Source of the DNA: Clostridium sp.
GTDB lineage: Bacteria; Bacillota; Clostridia; Lachnospirales; Lachnospiraceae
Reading direction: 5' to 3'
Length of the DNA stretch: 64,000 nt
Assembly (NCBI GenBank): GCA_023664775.1
Contig: JAMPEW010000006.1
Coordinates: 1-64,000 of the forward strand
Notes under the pieces: generated by a model
What the model was told of the DNA's origin: nothing
Seen by the model: only the letters and a program-made list of their open reading frames with translations
Databases searched by the model: none
Program-made: the position numbers and the translations under genes
Shown: in pieces, positions 8,026 through 16,987 of the stretch
Position numbering within the stretch: the first letter of the stretch is position 1
Layout of the letters: every line of letters begins with the position of its first letter

Positions 8026-8928
8026 CTACTTAACACAACCTATAATCTCATTGATATCCTCAATATGATTCCTTATCATGTAGTCTTCCATTCCATTGAT
8101 AATATCTCTTACCACATAAGGGTTATTGAAATTTGCCGTTCCAACTGCTACGGCTGTTGCCCCTGCCATCATAAATTCAAGGGCATCCTCCGCACACATA
8201 CAGCCTCCCATTCCGATAATCGGAAGCTTAACGGCATTTGCCACCTGATATACCATACGGATTGCAATCGGCTTTATGGCAGGTCCCGAAACGCCTCCTG
8301 TCTTATTTGCAAGTGCAAAGGCACGCTTATTTATGTCTATTTTCATTCCCGTAATCGTATTGATAAGAGAAAGTGCATCAGCGCCTCCTGCCTCGGCAGC
8401 CCTTGCCATCTCTGTAATATCCGTTACATTTGGACTTAATTTCATAATAACAGGCTGCTTCGCTTTCGCCTTTACAGCCTTTGTTATGTCGAAAAGTGCA
8501 TCTTTATTTTGTCCAAAGGCAATGCCTCCCTCCTTGACATTTGGACAGGAAACATTTATCTCAAGCAGGTCAATGTCACACGCTCCAAGTCGTTCCACAA
8601 CCTCCACGTAATCACTGACGGTTTTTCCACATACATTTACAATGATTTTCGTGTCCTTTGTTTTAAGAAACGGTAAATCCCTTTCAATAAATGTATCAAT
8701 GCCGGGATTTTGCAGTCCGATTGCATTCATCATTCCACCGTAGGTTTCCGCAATACGAGGCGTCGGGTTGCCCTCCCACGGCACATTGGCAACACCCTTT
8801 GTCGTTACTGCACCAAGCATATTAAGGTCAACAAGCTCGTCATATTCCATTCCTGAGCCAAAGGTTCCCGATGCAACGGTTATTGGGTTTTTAAATTCTA
8901 CACCTGCAATTTTTATTTTCGTATTCAT
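8026..8928 (-). CDS. pyrD: Dihydroorotate dehydrogenase B (NAD+), catalytic subunit
   Basis: 300 residues. FMN enzyme oxidising dihydroorotate to orotate. Class 1B features are NPITVASGTFGSG, GGMMNAIGLQNPG, the catalytic Cys in LLEINVSCPNVKEGG (class 1 uses Cys, class 2 Ser), VIMKLSPNVTD and the phosphate-binding PIIGMGGCMCAEDALEFMMAGA. The class 1B enzyme works as a heterotetramer with PyrK, encoded directly upstream: the pyrK stop TAG abuts the pyrD ATG. The SD GGGAGG lies inside the end of pyrK, indicating translational coupling. Confidence 0.96.
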   Translation of the reverse strand: MNTKIKIAGVEFKNPITVASGTFGSGMEYDELVDLNMLGAVTTKGVANVPWEGNPTPRIAETYGGMMNAIGLQNPGIDTFIERDLPFLKTKDTKIIVNVCGKTVSDYVEVVERLGACDIDLLEINVSCPNVKEGGIAFGQNKDALFDITKAVKAKAKQPVIMKLSPNVTDITEMARAAEAGGADALSLINTITGMKIDINKRAFALANKTGGVSGPAIKPIAIRMVYQVANAVKLPIIGMGGCMCAEDALEFMMAGATAVAVGTANFNNPYVVRDIINGMEDYMIRNHIEDINEIIGCVK

Positions 8929-9693
8929 CTATAGCTCAACCTCCCTTGCATCAAAAACAGGACCATCCTTACACACTCTTTTGTTGTTTACCTTTGAATG
9001 GTCGTCTATATCCTTCGACTTACAAACACAGGCGAGACATGCACCGATACCACATGCCATATGCTCCTCCAAGGAAAGCTGCGCCTCTATGTCATTTGAA
9101 AGCGCATAAGCCTGAACTGCCTTAAGCATAGGCGTTGGTCCACAGGCATATATTACATCGCCTGTTATGCCATGCTCCCTTATGGCGTCCATAACCGTTC
9201 CCTTTACTCCTATCGTACCGCTTTCACTGGACACATATACACCTCCATAAGGCTTAAATTCATTGGAAAGAAATTCCTCGTCCTTATATCCAAGTACAAT
9301 GCTCTTTTCACAACCCAGTGCCTTTGCAAGTGAAAGCATAGGCGGTATGCCAATGCCTCCTCCTATTATTATTGCCTTTTTATCAGACAGTGAAAAGCCA
9401 TTCCCCAGTGGTCCCAATAAATCTATTTTATTTCCTGATTGCAGACCGGAAAATTCCTTCGTCCCTTTTCCTGCCACACGGTAAACAAGTCTGATTGTCC
9501 TTGCATCCTTATCCGCATCACAAATACTTATCGGTCTTGGAAGAAGCCTGCTGCCATCCTCCGAATACAAATCCACAAACTGTCCCGGCACAGCATTTTT
9601 TGCTATGCTGCCCGCATTTATAACCATTGAAAAAATATCAGTTGCAATGTTGTCCTGCCTTACAATTTCAGCCTTTATTTTTGCCTTTCCCAC
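8929..9693 (-). CDS. pyrK: Dihydroorotate dehydrogenase B electron-transfer subunit
   Basis: 254 residues. Ferredoxin-NADP reductase-like FAD/NAD module plus a C-terminal [2Fe-2S] cluster. Visible are the FAD-binding RLLPRPISI, the NAD-binding AIIIGGGIGIPPMLSLA, the YACGPTPMLKA motif, and the cluster cysteines in CGIGACLACVCKSK plus the later RVCKDGPVF. It passes electrons from the PyrD FMN to NAD+. The start is GTG at 9693, directly after the TAA of pyrF, with AGGAGG embedded in the last pyrF codons. Confidence 0.95.
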   Translation of the reverse strand: MGKAKIKAEIVRQDNIATDIFSMVINAGSIAKNAVPGQFVDLYSEDGSRLLPRPISICDADKDARTIRLVYRVAGKGTKEFSGLQSGNKIDLLGPLGNGFSLSDKKAIIIGGGIGIPPMLSLAKALGCEKSIVLGYKDEEFLSNEFKPYGGVYVSSESGTIGVKGTVMDAIREHGITGDVIYACGPTPMLKAVQAYALSNDIEAQLSLEEHMACGIGACLACVCKSKDIDDHSKVNNKRVCKDGPVFDAREVEL

Positions 9694-10620
9694 TTACACT
9701 CCTCCTTTTGCTCCATTTATATCTTCTATCATATCAATAACTGCCTGACGGCTTGCATCTGCATATGCAGCCTCACCAAATTTGGAATATTTTTCCTGCT
9801 TGTATGCCGCAATGATTCCTCTTGACGAATTTATGATTGCGCCAAGTCCGTCTGAATTAAAATAATGTACAAGGTCAGCAGCTTTTCCCCCCTGCGCTCC
9901 GTAACCCGGCACAAGTATATATGTGTCAGGCATAAGCTTTCTCAGGATTTTACCCTGCTCAGGGTAGGTTGCTCCCACGACGCATCCCACGTTGCTGTAC
10001 TTATCGCCCATACATGCTGCGCCCCACTCTATTACCTTTTCTGCAACAAGCTCATAGAGAGGCTTTCCGTCTATCAGCTTATCCTGAAACTCTCCTGATG
10101 ACGGGTTTGAGGTCTTAACAAGTACAAATATGCCTTTGCCGTGTTCCCTGCACACATCAACAAACGGCTTTACACCGTCCGTTCCAAGATACGGATTTAC
10201 TGTGACGAAATCCTCATCAAAGGGAGCATAGGATTTGCTTCCAACCTGTACCTTTCCCAAATGTCCCACAGCATAAGCCTCTGAGGTAGAGCCTATGTCT
10301 CCTCTTTTTATATCGCCTATTACCACAAGGTTTTTGCTCTTTGCATAGTCGCAGGTTTTCTTATATGCAATCAGTCCGTCTATTCCAAACTGCTCATACA
10401 TGGCAATCTGAGGCTTAACTGCGGGAATAAGGTCATAAACAGCATCTATGATTCCCTTGTTGTATGCCCATATCGCCTCGCCTGCACCGGCAAGCGTCTC
10501 GCCGTATTCATCAAACGCAGCCTTTTTTATATGCTCCGGTATATAATTCATCATTGGGTCAAGCCCAACAACGATTGGTGCATCCTTTTCTTCGATGTTT
10601 CTGATAAGCTTATTAATCAT
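9694..10620 (-). CDS. pyrF: Orotidine 5'-phosphate decarboxylase (long type-2 PyrF)
   Basis: 308 residues, the size of the type-2 OMP decarboxylase subfamily. It decarboxylates OMP to UMP, the last step of the pathway. Motifs are VVGLDPMMNYIP near the N-terminus, the catalytic Lys/Asp block VVIGDIKRGDIGSTSEAYA, VTVNPYLGTDGVKPF and GCVVGATYPEQ, followed by the phosphate-binding VPGYGAQGG and the C-terminal NSSRGI. An in-frame start 42 bases upstream exists, but AGGAG lies 7 bases before the ATG at 10620, which is used here. Confidence 0.95.
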   Translation of the reverse strand: MINKLIRNIEEKDAPIVVGLDPMMNYIPEHIKKAAFDEYGETLAGAGEAIWAYNKGIIDAVYDLIPAVKPQIAMYEQFGIDGLIAYKKTCDYAKSKNLVVIGDIKRGDIGSTSEAYAVGHLGKVQVGSKSYAPFDEDFVTVNPYLGTDGVKPFVDVCREHGKGIFVLVKTSNPSSGEFQDKLIDGKPLYELVAEKVIEWGAACMGDKYSNVGCVVGATYPEQGKILRKLMPDTYILVPGYGAQGGKAADLVHYFNSDGLGAIINSSRGIIAAYKQEKYSKFGEAAYADASRQAVIDMIEDINGAKGGV

Positions 10621-10715
10621 GTTTATACTCCTCGTATTTTTATTTATTGTTACTTGTTGCACTTAGACAAGCTTCGATTTGTCCTGTCTCCTGCTTTTGT
10701 AACTCCAACCCCTGT

Positions 10716-12011
10716 CTAGCCACTATACACAAGTGCTCCGTCACAAATGGTTGCCATTACCTTACCTTTCAATACCTTGCCATTGTAAGGCGTATTGTGT
10801 CCTTTCGATGCAAAGGCATTTCCATCAACCGTCCACTCAACATTCGGATTAAAAATAACAATGTCTGCCATTGCGCCCTCAGTAAGCCTGCCATACTCCT
10901 TGTCTATGCCGATAACCTTTGCAGGGTTATAGCTCATCTTTAACGCCATGTCCAAAATACCCATAAGTCCTGTATCAACCAAAGCCGTATAGGTAAGCGC
11001 CGCCGAGGTTTCAAGCCCCACAATTCCAAATGGCGCCTCATCAAAATATTTTGCCTTTTCCTCTGCAGAATGAGGCGCATGGTCTGTGGAAATGCAGTCC
11101 ATTGTTCCGTCCACAAGCCCTTCTATCAGTGCCTTAACATCACTTTCCGTTCTAAGCGGCGGATTCATTTTGTAGTTGCTGTCAGCCTCTGTTATGTCTG
11201 CATCCGTAAGGGTAAAATGATGTGGGCAAACCTCCGCAGTGACGTTCGCCCCGAGCCTTTTTGCCATTCTCATAAGCTCAACCGTACCTCTTGTGGAGCA
11301 GTGGCATATGTGAAGCCTTGTGCCTGTCTCCGCAGCAAGCAAAATGTCCCTTGCCATTATAACATCCTCAACGGAATTGGGTATGCCCTCCACGTTGTAC
11401 TTCTCTGAAGCAACGCCCTCGTTAAGCACGCCTCCTCCAACCAAATCCTTATCCTCACAGTGAGCCATAACAACAGCCCCAAGCCGGGCTGCCTTTTTCA
11501 TTGCTTCCCTGTAAAGCCTTATGTCCATAACGCTCTTTCCGTCCTCAGAAAATGCAACAGCTCCCATCTCATGCATTTTTTCCATGTCAACAAGCGCTTT
11601 TCCCTCCATGCCCTTCGTAATGGAAGAAAGCTGCTTAACATGTATCGGGGCTTCCTTTTTTGCCTTGTCCAAAACATACTGCAAGGTTTCCACAGTATCT
11701 ACGACAGGCTTGGTGTTCGGCATAGCACACACGGTTGTCACGCCTCCCCTTGCGGCTGCACGTGAGCCTGTTGCTATATCCTCCTTATAGGTAAGTCCCG
11801 GATCCCTAAAATGAACATGTAAATCTATAAACCCCGGCATGACATAACAATCTGATGCGTCAATGACCTCCTGTCCCTCTGCATCAATTTCCGCTTTTTC
11901 GCCCTTGCTCTTAACGTATATCTTCTTTATTCTTTTATCCTCAACAAGTATGTCTGCCTTCTCACATAGACCTGTCTCAGGGTCTACGGCATGTCCGTTG
12001 ATAATCAGCAT
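10716..12011 (-). CDS. pyrC: Dihydroorotase (class I)
   Basis: 431 residues. Zn amidohydrolase cyclising carbamoyl-aspartate. It shows the class I metal motif DLHVHFRDPG (about residue 60), TTVCAMPNTKPV, later His ligands (VVMAHCEDKDL and LHICHCSTRG) and the catalytic Asp in CISTDHAPHSAEEK. It is first of the four clustered pyr genes (C-F-K-D), with pyrF 95 bases downstream. pyrB/pyrI, pyrE and pyrA are not in this cluster. No PyrR-type anticipatory hairpin was recognised in the 45-base upstream gap. Confidence 0.95.
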   Translation of the reverse strand: MLIINGHAVDPETGLCEKADILVEDKRIKKIYVKSKGEKAEIDAEGQEVIDASDCYVMPGFIDLHVHFRDPGLTYKEDIATGSRAAARGGVTTVCAMPNTKPVVDTVETLQYVLDKAKKEAPIHVKQLSSITKGMEGKALVDMEKMHEMGAVAFSEDGKSVMDIRLYREAMKKAARLGAVVMAHCEDKDLVGGGVLNEGVASEKYNVEGIPNSVEDVIMARDILLAAETGTRLHICHCSTRGTVELMRMAKRLGANVTAEVCPHHFTLTDADITEADSNYKMNPPLRTESDVKALIEGLVDGTMDCISTDHAPHSAEEKAKYFDEAPFGIVGLETSAALTYTALVDTGLMGILDMALKMSYNPAKVIGIDKEYGRLTEGAMADIVIFNPNVEWTVDGNAFASKGHNTPYNGKVLKGKVMATICDGALVYSG

Positions 12012-12056
12012 ATAATAAACTCCATCCTTTCACTTACGCCTAGACATAACATATCA

Positions 12057-12593
12057 TTATCCTTTTATCGTCTCCATATATAGCATATAGGAAAGCACAA
12101 GCGCCTCCCTGCGAGAAGCGGGATCACTCTCCACCTTAAATGTTACAGTAACCTTATTTTCCGACACATGTAGCTCTTCAATGTCAAGATAGGTGTCAGA
12201 TATAATCTGTAAAATTTCATTTAAGCCAAGTCCCTTATCTGACATTCTATCCGCAAAAAGGCTTAAGGACAGCCTGCCGCCATCCTGAAAAACCTTCTTT
12301 GAGGCAGCGTCAAAGCTATCCATAAAATCCTCGTCCAGCTTTTTATTGTCAGCAAATTTTTCGTATTGGTATTTTCTGCTGATTTGAACAATCTTTTTAT
12401 TTATACTCAGATATTTTTTGTCATTTGAAAGACGTTTTGCAATTTCCCTTTCACGCTCAGGCTTGTAAACCATATCGCCTGTCTCAAGCTTAATATGTGC
12501 CACCTGTTCAGAACAATCAAGTCTTTGTGCAAAAAGTAATCTTATCTCATCATCTATACGGTTTATTTCATTTCTTACATTGCTTAAGTCCAT
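12057..12593 (-). CDS. Chorismate-mutase-like (AroQ fold) protein with a novel C-terminal region
   Basis: 178 residues. Residues 1-85 resemble the AroQ chorismate mutase helix bundle: LSNVRNEINRIDDEIRLLFAQRLDCSEQVAHIK, then VYKPEREREIAKRL. The pattern of Arg in helix 1 and Lys/Glu in helix 2 is largely kept. The C-terminal ~90 residues (GGRLSLSLFADRM... EELHVSENKVTVTFKVESDPASRREALVLSYMLYME) look alpha/beta and were not recognised; no prephenate dehydratase or dehydrogenase domain follows. It lies between the EAL gene (63-base gap) and pyrC (45-base gap), not with aromatic genes. It may be a repurposed AroQ fold; enzymatic activity is uncertain. Confidence 0.6.
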   Translation of the reverse strand: MDLSNVRNEINRIDDEIRLLFAQRLDCSEQVAHIKLETGDMVYKPEREREIAKRLSNDKKYLSINKKIVQISRKYQYEKFADNKKLDEDFMDSFDAASKKVFQDGGRLSLSLFADRMSDKGLGLNEILQIISDTYLDIEELHVSENKVTVTFKVESDPASRREALVLSYMLYMETIKG

Positions 12594-12656
12594 ACATTCT
12601 CCCGTCTGTGCAGCTTTCTAAAATTCCAGTTTCATTTAAGCCTAGTATCTTCTTGT

Positions 12657-14339
12657 CTAAGACGCCTTATTTTTCTCCTCATACAGCTTGTCAAACTCCT
12701 CAACCGGCATAGGCTTCGCATAGTAAAAGCCCTGTGCAATACGGCAGCCGCTCTCTACAAGGAAACGTGCCTGCTCAAGATTTTCAACTCCCTCTGCCAC
12801 GATATCAAGTCCAATTGATTTCGTCATCTGTATTGTATGCTCAACAATTACCTTACCTCTGTCTGAGCCTACAAAGTCCTGGAGAAATTCCCTGTCTATT
12901 TTTATTATATCAAACTGGGTATCCTTCAGGGTATTAAGGGATGAGTAGCCTGAACCGAAATCATCCATCAAAAGCTTATAGCCATGTTTTTTCAGTCCCA
13001 AAATAACCTCCGCAACGTCCTCGCCTTCAACAGTCTCGGTTATCTCTATCTCCAAAAGCTCTTTTGGTATGTCATATCCGTAAACAAGCGTTTCAAGCCT
13101 TTTTAAATACTCGTCATTTTTCATATTTGCCCTTGACATATTTACGGAAATAGGAACCGGCTCAATACCGTTATCGAGCCAGGAACGGATAACCTTGCAT
13201 GCTTCCTCACATATGTACATATCAAGCCTTGTTACAAAACCATTTTTCTCAAAAACGGGTATAAATTCCATAGGAGGTATGATACCCTCGTCAGGCTTTA
13301 TCCACCGCACCAATGCCTCAGCGCCTACGATTTTCTCGGTATCCATATCAAATTTCGGCTGTAGGTACATTACAAACTCATGGTTTTCCAGTGCTTTTTC
13401 CATGTTGTCCTCAACATGCTTGGCAGACAAAACCTTCTCGGTCATCTTTTCATCATGGAATATAACATACTCCATCGCATTTGCTTTTATGCTCTGTCGT
13501 GCAAGTGATGCCCTGTCGCCGTATTTCCTCAGATTTTCATTTTTATCCTTAACAAATGCAATTCCAAATACAAGCCTATATTCTATATTCTTGTACCCTA
13601 AAAGATTTGTGCGAAGAAACTCAACAAAATCAAGCAAATCCTGTTTCGTCTCATAGGCAGTCATAATCATAAATACATCTGCTGTAAGCCTTGCAAACAT
13701 CTGCTCACTTGTACAAAGGACCTTGAGTGACTCTATAAAAAAGTTAAGCAGCTCGTCTCCCACAGCCTCACCATACATTTCATTGATTGCCTTGAATTTT
13801 GCCACATCAAACTGTATCAGGGCATATTTACCCTCAGGATTTTTGCGCATAACCTCCCTTGCAACCTTCATGAACATGGCAGGATGCCTGTCATTTGTAA
13901 TCGTCTGGGAAAGCTGTAAGCGGTAAAGCTCCTCAGCAGTCATCTCATATATAATACACGTAACACGCACAATATATCCTTCTTCATCCTTAGTCATATA
14001 ACAGATCATATTATGATAAGAGTATATCTTATCCTTTCTTCTCATTCTGACAGAAACGGAAACACGGTTATCATTTATCTCCACAAAATCATCTGAAACC
14101 CTGGTACCGTTATAAATTTTTTTTGCAAAAACAGAAAGAGTCTCAAGATCCTCCTCCATAACAATGTCCATAAACAAATCTAAATTGTCTGAAAACGGCT
14201 TGTTTTTAAGTGTTTCCTCGTCAACATCAAGCTTACTTCTGTTACAGACGATTCTATTTCTATGTTCACTGTCACAGAGCATGATAAACATATCACCCAA
14301 TGATAAATCAACATTCAAAAGATCCTCTGAAAAAACCAT
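12657..14339 (-). CDS. EAL-domain cyclic-di-GMP phosphodiesterase with degenerate GGDEF domain
   Basis: 560 residues, no transmembrane segment. Residues ~1-140 are a probable sensory region of unrecognised type. A GGDEF-fold domain (about 160-290) keeps the FDVAKFKAINEMYG motif, but the signature loop reads RLTADVF, so cyclase activity is not expected. The EAL domain (about 310-550) is intact: GAEALVRW, Asn in ISVNMSR, LEIEITET, LLMDDFGSGYSSL, IIKIDREF, AEGVE and GFYYAKPM. The metal- and substrate-binding residues for c-di-GMP hydrolysis are therefore present. A clear promoter precedes it, and the SD GGAGG is 7 bases before the ATG. It may be cotranscribed with the chorismate-mutase-like and pyr genes because no terminator is seen between them. 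Confidence 0.88.
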   Translation of the reverse strand: MVFSEDLLNVDLSLGDMFIMLCDSEHRNRIVCNRSKLDVDEETLKNKPFSDNLDLFMDIVMEEDLETLSVFAKKIYNGTRVSDDFVEINDNRVSVSVRMRRKDKIYSYHNMICYMTKDEEGYIVRVTCIIYEMTAEELYRLQLSQTITNDRHPAMFMKVAREVMRKNPEGKYALIQFDVAKFKAINEMYGEAVGDELLNFFIESLKVLCTSEQMFARLTADVFMIMTAYETKQDLLDFVEFLRTNLLGYKNIEYRLVFGIAFVKDKNENLRKYGDRASLARQSIKANAMEYVIFHDEKMTEKVLSAKHVEDNMEKALENHEFVMYLQPKFDMDTEKIVGAEALVRWIKPDEGIIPPMEFIPVFEKNGFVTRLDMYICEEACKVIRSWLDNGIEPVPISVNMSRANMKNDEYLKRLETLVYGYDIPKELLEIEITETVEGEDVAEVILGLKKHGYKLLMDDFGSGYSSLNTLKDTQFDIIKIDREFLQDFVGSDRGKVIVEHTIQMTKSIGLDIVAEGVENLEQARFLVESGCRIAQGFYYAKPMPVEEFDKLYEEKNKAS

Positions 14340-14400
14340 CTATATGCCTCCTCCCGCCTCAAAATATAATAAAATCCGAAAATCCCCCTAATTATTTACA

Positions 14401-14429
14401 ATTTTAACATAACGCATCCGTTTTCACAA
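14401..14429 (-). promoter_or_regulatory. SigA-type promoter of the EAL gene
   Basis: Minus strand: -35 TTGTGA (14424-14429), 17-base spacer, -10 TAAAAT (14401-14406). The -35 lies just behind the end of nikO, with no terminator hairpin visible between them. Confidence 0.55.
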
Positions 14430-14434
14430 GGAAA

Positions 14435-15184
14435 TTATCTCCCCATAACACTTAATGGAAGCTCCAGCCCGCTGCCTTCCATAAGCTCCTTATCAAGCAG
14501 AATATCCCTGCTTTTTCCATCTCTTACAACACCGTTTCTTGAAAGCAGAATTGTCCTGTCACATGTATCAAGTATAAAATCCAAATCATGGGAGGCAATC
14601 AGCTTCGTCTTGTCCAATCTGACAAGTACATCGATAAGGTTTCTCCTGTTTTTGGGGTCAAGGGTAACGCTTGGCTCGTCAAACATGATAATGTCAGGAT
14701 TTAGGGCAAGTACACATGCTATGGAGGCAAGCTTTTTTTCTCCTCCCGAAAGCTGATATATGGATCTCTTTTTCAGGTGCTCGATTCCTGTTTCACAAAG
14801 TGCCTTTTTGACACAGGAATCGATTGCCTCCTTGTCCATTCCGTAATTTGAGGGTCCAAAAGCAACATTGTCCTCAACATGCGACAAAAACATCTGACTG
14901 TCTGCATCCTGAAAAACATAGCCTGCTTTTTTCCTTACCATAGGCAGATTTTTCTTTGTAACCTCAATGCCTGAAACACTGATATGTCCCTCATAGCCTG
15001 CTTCAAGCCCCACAATAAGCCGAAGCAGTGTTGATTTTCCCACTCCGTTTGCACCTACAATACCTACGCTTTCTCCATTTTTTATGGCGAAGCCCATATT
15101 TTTAAAAATATAATTATCCTTTACATAGCAAAAGGACATATTTTCAATTGTAATACTGTAATCACCCATTTTTCCACCTGACAT
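14435..15184 (-). CDS. nikO: ECF transporter ATPase, nickel type (NikO/LarO; CbiO-like)
   Basis: 249 residues. ABC ATPase with Walker A GANGVGKST (about 43-51), Q-loop FQDADSQMF, signature LSGGEKKLA, Walker B IIMFDEPSVTLDP and the switch His in LIASHDLDF. Family members power group-I ECF metal transporters. It lies three bases behind the T-component gene and next to larB/larC, so nickel is the likely substrate. A second ATG six codons in (15169) has its own SD (AGGTGG), so the start is uncertain by five residues. Confidence 0.88.
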   Translation of the reverse strand: MSGGKMGDYSITIENMSFCYVKDNYIFKNMGFAIKNGESVGIVGANGVGKSTLLRLIVGLEAGYEGHISVSGIEVTKKNLPMVRKKAGYVFQDADSQMFLSHVEDNVAFGPSNYGMDKEAIDSCVKKALCETGIEHLKKRSIYQLSGGEKKLASIACVLALNPDIIMFDEPSVTLDPKNRRNLIDVLVRLDKTKLIASHDLDFILDTCDRTILLSRNGVVRDGKSRDILLDKELMEGSGLELPLSVMGR

Positions 15185-15186
15185 TT

Positions 15187-15972
15187 TTATCCCACAAGCA
15201 AAGCTCCCACAAGCTCAAAAACAGGAAATATGCGAAATGCCGCAATAATACCCATCCAAACAAAAAGCCATATAAGCGAGCCAGCTCCAAGTCTATATTT
15301 TTTATGGTTTCCTGACAGTATGCGCCATTCATAACCAGCCATGTTCATGCTGTCATATACCCGTTTTGCCCTGTCAATGCTTCTAAGCATCAAATTACCT
15401 GCAAACTGCCCCCACGCCTTAGCATGTATTCCCTTCTGCCCCGGCGAAAGCACAAAATAGCTCTCGGAAAGCCTTTTTGTCTCCTTTATCAGTATGTTTA
15501 TATACCTATAAATAAGCATGATGACCGTGACAAGCAGCTCAGGTACATGCATTATTCTTAACGCCCCACAAATGTCATCTATAGCAGTTGTAACAATCAG
15601 CACATATACGGCAAAAACCGACATAACTCCCTTGCACCAAAAGCCTGCCGCAGCTATCATTCCAAGTCTTAAATCCCCTGAAAACAAAATATTTGCCCCG
15701 CCAAAAATAAAGAAGGCAAAAAGCACAGTCCTCATTCTTTTTAGACATTTGTATAAGGATATATCTGCCATTAAAAAACAGATAACCAAATAGACACTCA
15801 TGGATAAAATTCCCATAAGCATATTATTTTGAAAGGAAATGACAAAGCATACGAACCATATTGTTACAAACAGCTTAACAAGAGGGTGCATTTCATTCAG
15901 CCAGCCTCCTTTTGCCGCTTCCCTGTCAATGCTGCACATTTCCCCAAGCATATTATCAAATCTGTTCATCAT
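15187..15972 (-). CDS. nikQ: ECF transporter transmembrane T component, nickel type (NikQ/LarQ; CbiQ-like)
   Basis: 261 residues with about five to six hydrophobic segments (starting near MHPLVKLFVTIWFVCFVISF and ending near LIWLFVWMGIIAAF). It contains coupling-helix-like Ala-Arg-Gly-type regions (LSESYFVLSPGQKGIHAKAWGQFAGNLMLRSIDRAKRVYDSMNMAGYEW) that contact the ATPase in CbiQ/EcfT proteins. The start overlaps the 3' end of nikMN by 17 bases. Nickel specificity is inferred from the larBC neighbours. Confidence 0.87.
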   Translation of the reverse strand: MMNRFDNMLGEMCSIDREAAKGGWLNEMHPLVKLFVTIWFVCFVISFQNNMLMGILSMSVYLVICFLMADISLYKCLKRMRTVLFAFFIFGGANILFSGDLRLGMIAAAGFWCKGVMSVFAVYVLIVTTAIDDICGALRIMHVPELLVTVIMLIYRYINILIKETKRLSESYFVLSPGQKGIHAKAWGQFAGNLMLRSIDRAKRVYDSMNMAGYEWRILSGNHKKYRLGAGSLIWLFVWMGIIAAFRIFPVFELVGALLVG

Positions 15973-16966
15973 GATACCCGTTTCGTTTCCGTAATGCCTT
16001 TATAACGATACAGAATAAAACACAGACGCCTATAACGGCAATTCCCCCTGCAATGCCTGAAAATGACGTGCCGAAGGCACTGTCAGAGCCTGAAAATGCA
16101 TAGTCAGGAAGCACCGCCGCCTTATCCTGTAAATTAGAAAATGTATCATACACCTGTCCTTCACTGATAAGCTCCGTATCGCCTGTAACCTTTTCAACTG
16201 ACCATTCCAGTCCGTCAGGAAGCGAGGAGGCAAGAAGTGACAGCCCGCCTGCAATAAAAATCGCCGCCACTCCAAGTATTGTCATAACGGTTCTATAAGA
16301 CATCCGTTCCTTTTTGCCGTTTTCCTTAATGCCCCAAAGCAAATCCGGCTTTGTTTCATATACAAAGCATAAAATTGCTGCCGTTATGATACCCTCAACG
16401 GCACCTATGGCTAAATGTATCGGCTGCATAAAGGAAACAAACACCTTAAATGGCAGCGTTGTAACTCCCGATATAAGCGTTTCTAGTGTTACTGAAAATG
16501 CCCCAAGCTGAAGTGTTACAATACAGCCGATAATGGATGCTGCAGTGATTTTCTTTTTGGATGCGCCATTTTTCAATATGCTCCGCCAAATAACGCCTGC
16601 TCCTATAAAGCATCCATAAAAAGCCATATTCCATATATTTGCACCAAGCGCCATAATTCCACCGTCAGCAAACATAAGGCACTGAATGATAAGTATTCCC
16701 ATCATTGTAACAAAGCCCGCAGAGGGACCAAGCATTGCAGAAAGAAGCATGCCGCCGCATATATGTCCGCTTGAGCCTGTTCCCGGAATTGCAAAGTTAA
16801 TCATTTGGGCAGCAAAAACAAATGCCCCCATAATACCCATTTCCGGTACCTTAATCGGCTCCTCTGATTTTCTTATTGTATGTATGCTGTAGGCTGACGT
16901 GCCGGCAGTAAGACCATACATTACAGCTGCCACCCCCGTATTAATAAGTGCATCTGCCATGTGCAT
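15956..16966 (-). CDS. nikMN: ECF nickel transporter substrate-binding component, NikM-NikN fusion
   Basis: 336 residues. It begins exactly with Met-His-Met-Ala-Asp-Ala. In CbiM/NikM the His at position 2 and the free N-terminus bind the metal, which confirms the start. The NikM part (about 1-210) also has the conserved GTGSSGHICGGML. The C-terminal part (about 225-336) has two hydrophobic segments around a loop with SLPDGLEWSVEK, the PDGLE motif of the NikN accessory subunit. A single-chain NikMN with NikQ and NikO matches the LarMNQO nickel transporter of the lactate-racemase system. Confidence 0.88.
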   Translation of the reverse strand: MHMADALINTGVAAVMYGLTAGTSAYSIHTIRKSEEPIKVPEMGIMGAFVFAAQMINFAIPGTGSSGHICGGMLLSAMLGPSAGFVTMMGILIIQCLMFADGGIMALGANIWNMAFYGCFIGAGVIWRSILKNGASKKKITAASIIGCIVTLQLGAFSVTLETLISGVTTLPFKVFVSFMQPIHLAIGAVEGIITAAILCFVYETKPDLLWGIKENGKKERMSYRTVMTILGVAAIFIAGGLSLLASSLPDGLEWSVEKVTGDTELISEGQVYDTFSNLQDKAAVLPDYAFSGSDSAFGTSFSGIAGGIAVIGVCVLFCIVIKALRKRNGYHDEQI

Positions 16967-16987
16967 GATAAATTCCCCCCAATCCGA

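Noticed and set aside
14435-16966. Cobalt (Cbi) transporter for B12 synthesis
   Set aside because: No corrinoid genes are nearby, whereas larB and larC sit upstream in the same operon and the PDGLE-fused M component fits the nickel type.
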